This document shows, piece by piece, positions 32,559 to 45,459 of a stretch of 64,000 nucleotides of DNA. A program made the translations under genes and the position numbers. The stretch spans positions 806,001 to 870,000 of the forward strand of contig NW_017265146.1 of the NCBI RefSeq assembly GCF_001638985.1, in the 5' to 3' direction. Below the pieces are notes generated by a model, which searched no databases, was not told the origin of the DNA, and worked only from the letters and a program-made list of their open reading frames with translations. The stretch's first letter is position 1. Each line of letters starts with the position of its first letter. The DNA comes from Phycomyces blakesleeanus NRRL 1555(-) (taxonomy: Eukaryota; Mucoromycota; Mucoromycetes; Mucorales; Phycomycetaceae).

Positions 32559-32794
32559 ATATAAAGCGCATATTTAGAAGTAATGGTGAATTCAGGAAAA
32601 GACAGTCAAAAATAAGAGAATCAAAATAAAATAAAAAATAAAAATAAAATAAAATTGAACGATTGTCAAATTTAAATATATATATAATATATAAATATAA
32701 ATATATAAAAATAAAATAAAATAATAAAAGAATAAGGAAAAAGGAAAAAGAAAAGTCAAAGAGAAAGATAAAGAAAGAAAAATAAAAGTGTATT

Positions 32795-33828
32795 ATGGCC
32801 GACCAAGAAACTCATGCAAACAATGTTGCCCAAGCAGAACAACAACCTACACAATCTGTAGCTGTCGAAAATGCTTCAATTGAAGAAGGAAAGACTAATG
32901 ATCAAGAGAATGACTCAATGAAAACTGTGTTCCATGACCGTGAACATTACAATGTCAAGCATCCTCTCCAGAACACATGGACTCTCTGGTTCGATAATCC
33001 TGGAAAGAAGGCCAATGTTACTTCATGGTCGCAGAACCTCAACGAAGTTGTTTCTGTTAGCACTGTTGAGGATTTCTGGGGGTAAGCTTGAAATAATGTA
33101 CAGTGTCTGGTGTTATTATACATACACATACACATACATATACATATAAGATATTAAGAAACTTATGCAACTTTTATAGTGTGTACAACAACGTAGCTAA
33201 AGTGAACCACCTTGAGATCAGCTCAAACTATCATTTCTTCAAGAAGGGTGTTCGCCCAGAGTGGGAAGATCCTGCCAACTCCAAGGGTGGAATGTTCAGT
33301 ATTCAGTTGCCCAGAAACCGTACTGGAGAGGGAGTTAATGAATATTGGCTGCAAATGGTAAATGTCTCCCCCAAGAAAACAAAACAAGTGGCATTGTATT
33401 GTTACAAAGGTTGTTTAAAGAAAGGAAGAAAGAGAAAGGAAGACTGATACAAATTCAAATATATGTGCATATGTGGGATAAATAGCTTTTGGCTGTGATT
33501 GGTGAGCAATACAAGTACGAGGATGAAATCTGTGGTGCGGTAGTATCGGTGCGAAAAGTTTTCTACCGAATTGCCTTGTGGATAAAGACATCAGACAACG
33601 GAGATATAGTAAAGACGATCGGGTAAGTCTGGTTTACAACAACAACCACAAAAAATAAGTGAATGTTTTATGGCTTGATTATCCAACGATTCTTATCACT
33701 ATTTCTTGTCATTAAAATGTAGAACTCAAATTAAAGAGTTTTTGAGCGTTCCCAGCAACATAAAAGTTGAATTTACACCTCACGGAGATTCTGCAACAAA
33801 GAGCTCACCCAACAGGAGAATCATTTAA
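32795..33828 (+). CDS. Translation initiation factor eIF4E (cap-binding protein)
   Basis: Four exons: 32795-33081, 33180-33357, 33486-33622 and 33723-33828, all with GT-AG borders. They total 708 nt and give 235 aa. Family hallmarks: HPLQNTWTLWFDNP (cap-site Trp), SVSTVEDFWGVYNNVAKV across intron 1 (Trp of the eIF4G-binding face and second cap Trp region), FFKKGVRPEWEDPANSKGG (cap-stacking Trp-Glu) and LLAVIGEQ across intron 2. The protein binds the mRNA 5' cap and recruits eIF4G. The N-terminus of about 45 residues is polar and disordered, as usual. LINE copy 3 ends about 237 bp upstream, so part of the promoter region has been replaced or displaced. Confidence 0.95.
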
Positions 33829-34824
33829 TTCACGGGTTTTTTTTTTGAAGAAGACAAACTGTATATATATATATACATATACATACATACATATATAAAA
33901 AGTATTTCAAAGGAACAACTTGAAAACATAAAATATCCGTATAGTCTTTCTATTTTGGTATATATATATATAAAAACTACAGTGTTACAATGTAATAGTT
34001 TAAACTTCTATTGATGTGTATAAAAGAGAGGCTGTAAAAGACATAGAAACCTTTTTTTTTGTAATTAATAAAGCTGCAGTAATAGACATTATTATTATTA
34101 TTTTGGGTTTTTAACAAGAAATTATTAGATTCTGAAGCTGTTTATAGTAATAGTGTTAATATACCTTCACATAGCCATAAGTGTTACCAAGCGAGCTAAT
34201 AGTAAAGTATGAAAAATCACTATCCCCATAGGCTTTGACATATTATTTATAATACATATTATACGTAAATATTACTTTAATTAAAGTATTTGTCAAATAG
34301 AATAGTCAATTTGTATATGAACATATTTGAACGTTTTTTTCTTCTTCTCACAACGATAAGATGTATCATATAGCATCACTTTAAATATAAGTTCTAGAGA
34401 AGTTGTGCAGACTATATATAACTGCTCTCCTCTCTCATTTGGTCAAATATGGCTTGTCGAAATATAAATGGCCATTAAATTAAAGTCTTTCTCTAGATAA
34501 AGTTTTGTTTGATTTTTGGCTATAAAGTGCAGTAATACACCTTCTTATTTCCCCTCCATCAACGACAAAAAGTAAATGGTTTTTGTGTTTTTATTCTTAG
34601 CTTGGCATATCTGCGTGTGTAGTTTCACAGTGTAACCCTCTATTTACTTTTTTTTATTCTAATATTATATATGGGTATGTGTATATCTCTATTATTAAAA
34701 GTTGTCAAAATTCAAGAAGTTTATATATATATAGTACCTTTCTTTCTCTTTCTCTTTTTCTTCTTCTTTCCCTCTCTTTCTCTCCTTCTCTCTATATCTA
34801 TATATAAAAATCCATTTTTGAAAT
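33829..34824. other. Intergenic region, CT-rich tract before the Zn2Cys6 gene
   Basis: AT-rich with microsatellites. A pyrimidine tract at about 34738-34795 followed by TATATATAAAA (about 34797-34807) lies directly before the ATG at 34825 and may be the core promoter or leader of the regulator. No gene seen. Confidence 0.45.
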
Positions 34825-37800
34825 ATGCCTCTTCAATCTAAATTAGCATTCAAATCTCCCGATTCTCTTAAATACAAATCTGTACCTAAGATCGAAAATG
34901 CTAATCACGTAGTTCATACCATTAATACCAGTTCTAAAATGCTTATGTGGATTTGCAAAAGTTGGGAAGAATACCCCGAAAATACGGCAGCTATTACTAA
35001 GCACTCTCGAGTTAAAAATGCCTGTGAAGGCTGTCATAAACAAAAGATAAAATGCGAAGACATCAAACCATGTACACGGTGCAAAAATAAAAAATTAACC
35101 TGTGAGATAAATGGTAAACATGGACAACCCCTACCCATAGATTAGTACACAGACCAGTCTAGCCAGAGCCCCACACACACCACCCTCAATATTACCGAAT
35201 TAACGTCAAGATCCATTTCGGTCTCCTCTCTAGTACCTCCTGGTAGTACAAACAACCCCTTGTCGTTTATTACCAGCAGTAACGACATGAATCTACCTGT
35301 AGATGGAGACCCACGTTCTCCAACTCCAGACAAAAGTCCCCAGATTGTATTTAGCTCTCCTCTTCGATTGTCCACAGCTATCAAACAAAACCTCGTCCAT
35401 ACCACACATGGTGTCGCTCCACAAAAACCAAATATATCGGCCAATGACAAACGCCATCTCTTGAAAGTCTATTTCAATAGGCGAGATCCATTTTACCCCA
35501 TGTTCAGCTTAAACTATCTTGAAGATCAACTCAAAAAGTGCGAGAATAATGAAAGATCCTTTCTATCCCTTTTCTTCTTTTACGCGTTGTTCTCACGGGC
35601 CTCTATTTTCTGCACTCAAAGGCTCCAAGCTCTCGAAGAACAACTCCTAGATTATGCAATCTATCTAAAAAGCCTGTACATCACCACAATTGATCCAAGT
35701 AACATGTTGGCGCTTGTAATCCTTGCTAATCACAAATCGCATAGACAACTCGACAATGACTTTGCTTTGGTGAAAACACTTTCAAAGGAGGCTGTCGAGC
35801 ACACTAAGCTGTTGATTGAACATTATTATGAGCAAAATGGCACCTTTCCTCCCTCTTATTACGAACAGTACAAGCGCTCCATTTGGTGGGTTTTTATTAT
35901 GGATCGTGTATTGCATATCGAACAAGAAGAGAGTTTTTCTTTAGAAGAGTGTAAAGTGTGAGTACAAACACAATTTATACAGATTATATAGTCAAACTCA
36001 AATTATAGGTCTAATCTTTATTTATCTATTTATTTATGTATATATTTATATATTTATATATAAATATAAAAATCTTGTGTGCTATAAATCTAGACCTGTT
36101 GATTTACCTGAGAAGGATATTGAGATTGACAATTATTATGATGATGATAATGATGTCGATCATACCAATATCATGGACCAGTGGCTAGAAGGGTTCAGGT
36201 TTATTATCATAATGACCAAGGCTCTTGGGCGCGGCGTCAACTTCTATCGAACTTGGATCATCAAAAAGGAAGTAACAAGCGTAAGTACAATATGCCATGC
36301 CATGTTTGAATAAAGTTAAACTAACAAGACATTTGTGCATGCATATATACATATATTACATCTTTAAATTAAAACGTTTACCTAGAACTATAATCCATAC
36401 ATATACACACTCGACAATTGGATCCTGACAGAATATTTGTCTTTAAAATACAATCCTCCTCATCTCAAATGTATTTTTAAGGACAAGGCCACAACCGCCA
36501 AACTTTCCAGCACAGATTCTACCAGTCAAACATCTACATCCCTCGAGGGTCTCACTGAAAACGACGGGCTCAACCTGATATATTTCTTAGTTGGCTTTCT
36601 AGTTCTACATCAACCGTATACAGTCTCACAGTATGGAATCGGGGAAGACATTTCCAAAGTCTCCAAGCGAGGCTGTAAAGCGGCATCGGCAATGATCATA
36701 AAGGTTGCAATCTGGATGGGTCAAGATAGCTTTAGTTCGATTTCCAGGTCGCCAATCGTCATGTTTGCTCTTTTCAGTTCTCTCCAGCTGCTTGCTCAAT
36801 TTGGCATAGACAAAGATCACGATAAACCACAGTCGACCCACAGTGTTTTTGACAATGGTCTCAACTTTGCAACAAACCTTCCACTTACTACTTCTAGCAA
36901 AAGATTGCAGACAAAATTGGAAGATATTTATGGTATGCGATATACACGTTATTAATTAAATACATACACACACACATATATATATATAAGCAAAACTTTG
37001 TACTTTATTAAAACTATTATACAACCAATTAAAGTAAATTTAATTATACGCGTATGCATGCATGTACATATTTATGTATTTATTTATCTGTTTTTTGTTT
37101 TGTTTTGTTTTTGCAGCCAAATACAGTGCAATGGCTTGCGGAAGCAATCCAAGAATATGTAAGCAGACCAAGAATATCTCTCGATCATCTTGTCGCAAAC
37201 CCAATGACAGCCACCAGGACGAGAATTTACCCGAAAAAGCGGGAAATAAGCACAAAAACTCTACATCAATAACTAATCTCAGTGTCTTTGACGCAAAATG
37301 TGACAAAGACAGCCGAAAAAAACAAAGTAAACGGAACAACACACAAGATAAGCAACGAAAGAAAAAACTCAAGAAACCAAATGACCAACAATCATCGCGT
37401 GCAGTCGATGATGGAGTAAGCTCTGTGGAAACACCAGCAACAATGCCCACGGATAGTTTTCCTCTACCAGAATATGATTCAGAAAGAAATGGGAACATCT
37501 GTGCGGTAGAGCATGACCTACAATGTCAAGAAATCCCACAACCTGCCATTATACCACCTATAGCGCCGTCAAATTTTTATCCGGTACACACGTTTGCTCA
37601 ACCACCACAACCTCCGCAACCTCCACCACCACTACTACTACTACCACACCAACATCAATATTGTCAAGGCATCTCGACCCTGCAACCTCTTGACATTGTG
37701 ACCCTACGATTTCTTGACATGTCGATCCGACAACTTCTTGACATGTCGACCCTACAACTTCTTGGCATATCGATCCCACAACTTCTTGACATGTCGATCC

Positions 37801-38246
37801 CACAACTTCTTGACATGTCGATCCCACAACTTCTTGACATGTCAACCCTGCAACCTCTTGACATGGTGACCCTACGATTTCTTGACATGTCGATCCGACA
37901 ACTTTTTGACATATCGATCCTACAACTTCTTGACGTGTTGACCTCACAACTTCTTGGCAAGTCGATCATACAACTTCTTGACATGTTGTCCTCACAACTT
38001 CTTTACATCCCAACCCTCCAACTTGACATGTTGACCTCACAACCTGACATGTCGTCCCCAGAATTTCTTAAACAAGAAGAAGTAAGTAACTCACCAGACC
38101 AGCCGCCTATGGACCGCTATACCTACTATAACCCGGTGAACCGGAGCCCTGAGCGAAATTCCGAAAATAATGATGTACCAGAAAACAATGCTCCCCACCA
38201 TATCCCTTTATTTTCTAACCAGTTATTCAGTTCCAACATGACATAG
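34825..38246 (+). CDS. Zn2Cys6 fungal transcription factor, interrupted by an in-frame TAG (possible pseudogene)
   Basis: The zinc cluster is CEGCHKQKIKCEDIKPCTRCKNKKLTC (C-x2-C-x6-C-x5-C-x2-C-x6-C), residues about 73-99. A TAG at 35143-35145 follows soon after, yet the same frame stays open to 35957 and shows a fungal_trans-like regulatory region (LLKVYFNRRDPFYPMF..., KRSIWWVFIMDRVL). Exons by splice signals and phase: 34825-35957, 36094-36280, 36386-36932 and 37117-38246. No acceptable intron removes the TAG. The last exon encodes a Lys-rich stretch, poly-Pro and an octapeptide array. Its first 150 bp also have a protein-like alternative frame (NTVQWLAEAIQEYVSRP), so that junction is uncertain. 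The product would be a DNA-binding regulator of unknown targets, or a decayed gene. Confidence 0.72.
37680..38060 (+). repeat. Coding minisatellite, 24 bp units with a 168 bp higher-order period
   Basis: About 14 copies of a 24 bp unit encoding variants of LLDMSIPQ. The three units LQPLD(I/M)VT-LRFLDMSI-RQL recur exactly 168 bp apart (37680 and 37848), so seven units were duplicated as a block. The array decays toward its 3' end. It is free of stops on both strands in the relevant frames. Confidence 0.9.
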
Positions 38247-39194
38247 CCACAATAAAGGGCAATTGGAGGTCTAGCCCCACATACATGAAAACCAGTATCA
38301 TGTATATTTGTCAAAAAAAAAACAATACCACACAAGAAGATAATTTTTGGTACCCAAACATCTACACCCACTCACACTCCCACTCACACTCACACATACT
38401 CATACTCATACTCTTACTCATACTCATACTCATACTCATACTCTTACACACTATCCCTTTCTCTCTCTCTCTCTCTCTATGTACATATCTTTCTGAAAAC
38501 TCTCAATAAACCTGTAAATGGAAACAAATGTGTATAACATATAATCTTAACTGTTATCCCAGACCGCATATTCATTTATGTATATACATGTGTGTGTGTG
38601 ACATGAACATCGATATATTATTTGTCATTGGAATATTTAGTAGTAGTAGTAGTAGTAGTACAGATTATACAGAGATGCATTCAATTGATTTTCTATTTAT
38701 TTATTTATTTATTTGTTTATTCTTGTTTTTGGGGTTCTTAAAAATCAATTCCAAGGGATTAAAATCAAGGGAGGGTGAATAAAGGCAAAAAGAGGGGACA
38801 TAAAAAATACTTTGTAACCAGGTTAACTATATAAAGATCAACGTTGCATGGTTTATAAATTATCAAAGCCCTACGAAAATTTGAAATGCAATTTATTACT
38901 GTATTGGATACGAAAGGGGCGTTGAAGAATGGAAGGATCAAAAGAATATGCTTTTTTTGTTTGTTTGTTGCTGTTACTGTTACTGTTAGTAGCAGTAGTA
39001 ATAGTAATAGTAGTAGTGATGGTGATGGTGATGGTGTTATTTGTAGTTGTGGTTGCGACTATGGTTGTGATGGTACAAGTACTAGTATTGGTAGTGGTAG
39101 TGATGTGATTTCTGGTGATGATAGTGGTGGTGGTGGTGCTGTAGCTGTTGCTTCTGCTGCTGTCCTTTCTTTTTTATATACATAAAAAAAAATA
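38247..39194. other. Intergenic region with microsatellites
   Basis: Holds CTCATA/CACTCA-type repeats (about 38370-38480), a TAG repeat (38640-38660) and GGT/GAT-rich sequence (38975-39150) that creates a meaningless Ser/Gly/Asp frame. No gene supported. Both flanking genes converge here. Confidence 0.55.
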
Positions 39195-41975
39195 TTAGGT
39201 AAAGATGTCGAGTGCTGTGAATGGTTTCTCGCCCTGTTTTTGTTTTTCTCTGGCGTCCTTGTTTGCCTGGATCTTCTCGATCAAGGCCATCTTTACAAAA
39301 ACGACAAAAAAGGATGTTAATATATATATATAATATTATGAATACTGCTATTGATATTATTATTATTCTTATTTTTTTTTACCTTGTTATCATCAATAAC
39401 GTTTCTCTTCTTGCGCAAGTGACGCTTCATTGCCGAGTTTCTACCACGCATTCTCTTTCTTTCCTTCTCGGGTTCTTCGGCAGCAGCCTTTGCCTCCGCA
39501 GCTTCTTGGCGTTGTTTTATAATATCTTCCTTGGTCAGTTTAGTGACCTTACCGATATGAGATGGGTTGAGGGTAATCATAGCAGGCTGAAGCTTGTCCA
39601 ACAAACTGTGCACTTCGGCTTCCTGTCTTTGCTTCTTGGTCTGGTAAGGGTTAGCAGCAAGAGAATCAAAGTTGGGTTCACCAGAGCCTATTTGAGGGCG
39701 TTTTTTTTTTTTTAAAAAAAAAGAAAGATTAATATCCAAATAGAGAAAAAAATAAAAGTAACAATATACATATGTATATGTTTTCTTCTTCTTGTTTCTA
39801 TGGTGTTTGTTTATATACCTGGTATAACAATACTGCTCATTCCCTTGTCGTGTCCAACACCGAGCACATCCTCATAAGGACAGAAGTGAATGTCTGCAAT
39901 AGACGATCCAGGCTGCAAATGTTGCATATAAGGTGATTGCTGCTTTGTGCGCAAAGCATCCTTCCAGACCTATTATTTTATGTATATATAAATATGCGTG
40001 TTTTTATGAAGATACAAATAATAACCCATTGCCCATAATAAGAATTGTAAGCCTAATTCTTATTTCTTTTTCTCCTTTTTTCTCATTGCAAATCCAATTA
40101 AAAAGCTAATACTAATTCTGATTTTTTTTATATATACACAAATGGCGATTTTCTTACCGTCACATGGGATCCCCATCCTACACCCAAAAGACCACGCTGA
40201 GAGATTGAAAGAGAAGTGGCCGGTCGTGGTGTAAAGTACTCGTGGACGACATCGAACTTTCTGATATCCCAGATCTTCATTTGGCCGTCAAGTCCCGATG
40301 TTGCCATGTAGTTTCCTGAATTATCTATGGCAATAGCCTGAACAGGACCTTTGTGACATTGCATCTTAACCAGAGGTGCTGACATGGTTGGTGCCCAGAG
40401 TGTAACTGTGCCGTTAGCGTGTCCAAGGTGGATAACTGCATTCCATGGGTTCTGGGTCATGGTTTTGCAGGGACCAAGGCGAGTGCGGTGTTCAGCAACG
40501 AGTTGACCAGTAGAAGTATCCTGGTATTTAAGGTATCCACCATTTCCCTAAAAGAAAATAAAGATAACATGAATATATATGTGTGTGTGTGAATTTTTGT
40601 ATACTTTAGAAGCTTGCTTGATATAGAGAAAAGAAGAAGAACAAAAAACACCACACAATTTCCTTTTTCTGTCTTTTTCCCGTTCAATCCATTCACCACT
40701 ACAGCTACAATTACCACTGCCGCTAATTTGTGTTGGATATATATATATATAATACTTACAACAGTAGCGAGCAAAAAGTGGTAAGGAAGGAACTCTAATT
40801 TGTTGACTTCAATATGGTTCTTCATGCGATGAATTTCGAGACCTGTTTGATCATAAATGTATACGTATTTCTTTTGTGCTGCTGCGAGCATTGTTTCGTT
40901 GTGAAGCCATCTTTAAAAAGTCAAAAAGAAGAACAGGAATTAAGGATTTTATGTCTCTGTATAAGTCTCCCATCTCTGTATAAGTCTTCCATATCTGTCT
41001 TTATGTCTTTATGTCTCTTTCTCTCCATATCCTTCTTTGTCTCTTTTTCTAGTCTATTCTAGTCTAGTTTCTTTTTTTAAAAAAAAATTGAATAGATCCT
41101 TACGTTACATCACGGACAATTTCCTTGACATGAGTCTCGAAATGAAGTCTTCCGGTTTGCCAATCAAAAGCGGCAAGGTGACCTTTCTTTCCACCGAGCA
41201 ACAAATGTCTACCGTTACGAGTATAGTCAATAGCATAAGGACCAAATTCAGGAAGATCTAATGAGAAGATCTAGAAATGTACAATTTTTGTTTTGTTTTG
41301 TTTTGTTTTTAATGACCAAACATACATACACACATACACCCAAACCCAAACCCACACAAACTCATATATGTGTATATGTATATGTTTCTATTTATTTATT
41401 TATTTACCTTTTTGCTGGTATTGATATCGGTTTCTTTGGCAAGCTGTTCCTGTCTGTAGTTGAAAGTCTTTTCGACACCTTCGGATTCCAGGAAACCTGC
41501 ATCTTCACCCAACAAGAGTTCATTTCTTGCTGCTGCTTGGGCTGCTTCCTTGATTTGAGCTTCTTGTTTTTTGAACTTGGTTTTTAACTTTTTGTCTGTC
41601 AATTTCTATAAAAGTAAAAAAAAAAAAGAGAGAAAAAAAAACAAGCAGTTAAATACATGTTATTATTTTTAAATCGACTTAATAAATGAATTGAATTTTT
41701 GGGATTATGATTGAAATCGACCATTAAAATTACAATCACTGTAAAAAAAAAAAAAAAAAAAAAAAAAACAATATTGGATCTATGTGTTTTCTGATTTTGA
41801 TTTCTTGTGTAATGTAGTGTAATGTGTTGTAATTTCGAGTAGTAATGTTATTTTTGAAAAACAAAAATAAAAAACAATTATTTACTTTGAATTGAATTGG
41901 TTTTCCTCGAGTATATTTGTATTCGCTTTCGAGACCGTCGAATTGACCGGGTTTAGATTCTTCAGCTGTAGACAT
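39195..41975 (-). CDS. U3 snoRNP protein UTP7 (WDR46/BING4 family)
   Basis: Eight exons on the minus strand: 41975-41886, 41605-41408, 41270-41104, 40910-40760, 40547-40158, 39969-39819, 39687-39383 and 39290-39195. They total 1548 nt (515 aa). Conserved blocks run in order: [111 protein letters not shown] and [17 protein letters not shown]. These are WD40 propeller blades specific to UTP7, part of the small-subunit processome that processes 18S pre-rRNA in the nucleolus. The C-terminus is Lys/Arg-rich. Splice phases agree throughout. Introns are short and AT-rich. Confidence 0.95.
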
Positions 41976-42506
41976 TGTTTGGCTGATTCTTTTTCTCTAT
42001 AGGTTGAAAACGTCTATGTGTATGTACGTCTGTGTGTATGTGCGTCTGTGTATATTGTATATCTAATTATATAAAAATAATAACAATAGAAGAGGTAAAA
42101 GAAGTAAAAGGAATATATATATATATATTATATAAGTAAAAAATAAATATATTTTATTTTATTTTATTTTACAATAAAAAATTAAATTTTGGATTTATAA
42201 TTTTTTAAAGTCTTTCTCTAATTATTACTTTTTACTATTAATTTTTTATTTTTATTTATTTATTTTTTGCTTTTGGTTTTTTTTTTTTTTTACATATGTA
42301 TATAGTATTTATTTCTTTAATATATTTTCTTACTCACAATAATAAGATGAAATATTGACTTGTATCTTTCTATTAGATTTGATTTATGTCTCTCTTTTTT
42401 GTTACTCTCATTTTATCTTTTTTTTTCTTTCTTTTTTTGGTGTGGAAAGGTTTAGCAGTCACTAAAAGATTAAGCCACTGAGAGGGTGTTCATACATGGA
42501 AATATG

Positions 42507-43583
42507 TTACACAAATGATCCTTTTTGCCATGCCCATTTCAAGCGGTCCCAGACACCTGAAGGACTGACGGCAGGTCTGACATCCAAGTAAAAGCTAACT
42601 GCCTCTGGTCGTCGAGGGTCTCTCTTGCCGGTGTAGAAGTCAATTACATAAGTGACCTTTGTTCCGCATCTGTCTACAGTCCAGTCATGACGATCAAAGG
42701 GAAGAGTGTAACTGAAATATAAAAGAGTTGATTAAGATTTTCTTAGATATGTTTGCAAATGTATGCATACAAATGGTATTAATTAAGATAATAACTTTTT
42801 TCATCTATATATACACACACACATATAGATAGGAGAATAATAATAAGATAGATACTAACCCAAACCATGATCTGATACGTGCCTTGGGAGTAATATCCTT
42901 GGGACGTCCCTGAAATTTAAGTAGTTTTGGTTGATTGCACTCGCTACACAATAAATTATTAACCATTGTTAATAATCCCTGTCGTGTATATAATTGTATC
43001 TATATAAAATAAAATAAGAAAGAAATAAATCAACTTGCGTTTTGTGCATATTCTCCCACTCCAGAATCTTGGACCATGCTTGTTCATTGACTGCATTGTG
43101 CATCGGTACCACAACTCCCATGTCTTTTTCTTCGGGATTCCAGTTCTTGCGTCTCATTGCGTTGAAGAACATTTGTTCAGAGGGGTAGACCCACAGTTTC
43201 TCAGACGATTCTGCACGAGGAATAGTAGAGATTTCGCGGTCCTTTCCAAGAGCCATCGATTGGTCCTTTTGGGGTTGCTGAGAAATGGCTGGCATGTAGT
43301 TGCTGCTGTCGATTGCATCTGAATCACAGCCTTCCTTTGGAGGAAGAAAATGTTTGTAGGCCGAAGGGTCTACAGGGCACTCTTGAGAACTATCTGTGGC
43401 AAGTGATGGATGTCCTGGTGAGGTTTGGTGTGGGTTGTGGTGGTCAACAGGACAGGTCTCTGCAGTCTGTGTGGTCTGGGTAGGTAACTTTTGATGATCT
43501 ACAGGACATTTGTCTGCAATGTCAACTTTGGGGACTTGTTTGGTGTGGTCCACTGGACATTTTTCTGGGGTTTCTTGTGCCAT
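42507..43583 (-). CDS. Holocytochrome c synthase (cytochrome c heme lyase)
   Basis: Three exons: 43583-43035, 42939-42860 and 42711-42507 (277 aa). The N-terminal third has four CPVD motifs (CPVDHTKQ, CPVDHQKL, CPVDHHNP, CPVDPSAY), the CP-type heme-binding motifs of the family. The catalytic body follows: MFFNAMRRKNWNPEEKDM, VVVPMHNAVNEQAWSKILEWE, CNQPKLLKFQGRPKD, ARIRSWFGYTLPFDRHDW and VDRCGTKVTYVIDFYTG. It attaches heme covalently to cytochrome c in the mitochondrial intermembrane space. Exon 2 was entered at ...TAGCGAG/TGC because only that acceptor preserves the frame. The stop is TAA at 42507-42509. Whether it serves c, c1 or both cannot be told. Confidence 0.94.
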
Positions 43584-45459
43584 TACTTTAATAAGCTTTG
43601 TAAGAGTAGGGGGGTGTGTGGTATTGATAGGTTAATTGTTGTTGTTGTTTTTTTTTGTTTTATTTGTGGCATTTTCAAAGGTTTATCTGAGATTGAATCA
43701 CTAGGGCCATTAACCTGGTATTCTTTTTCATTGTTGCTGTTGTTGTTGTTGCGTAGGGATACTATATACTATAGTTTTGTTCTTGTTTTTTTTTTCTTTT
43801 TGATTGTATGAATTACATAACAAGGCGTTTTATTTGGAGTATAAAGCAATTAGACTATAGTGTAGTAGGACAGCAAGAATTCAATTGCTCTTAATATCAT
43901 GTAGCTTAACTACAATTTAGATACCACTGACAAGGCCACACCAACATCAAATCCAAGACAAAGTGAAACCCAAGAGAATATTATATTTGCCAATTAAAAT
44001 ATATAACAATGATAATTGATCATTATATGTATTGGCTATTTGCTGTTGCAGCTGTAGGTTACTAGAAAGACAAGATTTTAACTTTCCAAAAGGACATATT
44101 ATACTTGGATATTTGGCACTAAATAACTTTAAAACATATTCTATTTATTTATTTTTTGAAACATTATATTGACAAGAAGATTTTGGCTTTTTTTCTTTTT
44201 TACTAGTGATCACTACTACTGTCTCTCACCCTTCTTTATTTTATTTATTTTTATCTTAAAAAATATATAATATGTGTGTCTTAATCTTTATCTTTATCTT
44301 TATTCTAATTACAATTACAATTCCCATTATTTCAATTGTGGGAAATAACGATCGACAGGTACCAAAAGAAGAATAAAAAGGCAAGTAATTGTACAGGGTA
44401 GATTCAATTGAAATAAAATTCCAAGTTTCATTGAACTCGTCAACAATGTCTCAAAGGCTAATCGTTTAAAACCAAACCAAAGGCTGGCGAGAAAGAGAGA
44501 AAGAGAAAGAGATACATGTGAAAAAAGAAAGAAACTGAACAATAGAATTTTGTTGGATTACTCTATATACATACTTTGATATGTACATACATACATACTT
44601 ACGTACATACATTACATACATTACATACATTACATACATTGCATATGAATTATACAGATTCATCATGTACTACAAGACACATTCAAAACAATTTGATGTT
44701 TTTTGACATACACAAGTTTATATATAGATGAGCTATTCAAAGATTATGTGTGCAGTAACCATATTTTTTTTTAATTTTTTTTAAAGAATGGATTAAAATT
44801 AGATTAATCCAAATAAACGTATAATTTTCATGTGATTGAGGGAGAGTGAATGAATATGTACGATACGTTACAGTACATTAGAGTGCATTGCAGTACAGTA
44901 CAGTACAGTACAGTACAGTACAGTACAGAATTGTGGCTTCAATATTCTTAATATTCAGTAACAGAAGATATTCAGTAATAGGAAGAATATATCCAATTTG
45001 TTCTATAAAAGTTGTTTTTTTTTGTATTTTATATAATATTATATTACATGCACAAGTTTACTATTAGAGGAATAATAACAATAATCTTAATAATATTGAT
45101 AATAGAAAAAAATGAAATAAATAAGAAATAGGAGAGATAAAATATAATTGGTAAAGATAGATGTAAAGGTTAGATGTAGAGGTAAAGAGGTAAGGGTTTT
45201 AAGTGTTAATGTTAATGTTTAAAAGGGGGGTTTCAAAAAAAATTATATAGTAATAATAGTAATAATAGTAATAGTAATAGTAGTAATAGTAACAACAATG
45301 ATAATATATATTATTATTATTATTTTGTCTTCTTCTTCTTCTTGTTGTTGATGATTTTCTTCAGTATTATCATTATGATCTTGGTCTTCTTTCTTTCGCT
45401 CTTTCGGTGTTGAGGTTTATTTTTTGTTTGTTTATTTCTTTTCTTTCTTTGATTCTTTC
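43584..45459. other. Intergenic region with simple repeats
   Basis: 5' flank of the heme lyase gene and 3' flank of LCB2. Contains ACATAC/TTACATACA repeats (about 44590-44640), a CAGTA array (44891-44939) and TAATAG repeats (45247-45290). No gene supported. Confidence 0.55.
44891..44939. repeat. CAGTA pentanucleotide array
   Basis: About ten uninterrupted CAGTA units, preceded by degenerate CATTA/CAGTG units. Confidence 0.9.

Noticed and set aside
37558..37984. Antisense frames with repeated CQEVVGST or MSRSCGID units
   Set aside because: Mirror of the 24 bp coding minisatellite; the unit has no stops on either strand.
38886..39185. Ser/Gly/Asp-rich 99 aa frame
   Set aside because: Produced by GGT/GAT/AGT microsatellites. 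No start context or conserved features.
44891..44939. CAGTA array considered as a CRISPR-like or regulatory array
   Set aside because: Perfect short tandem units without spacers; an ordinary microsatellite.
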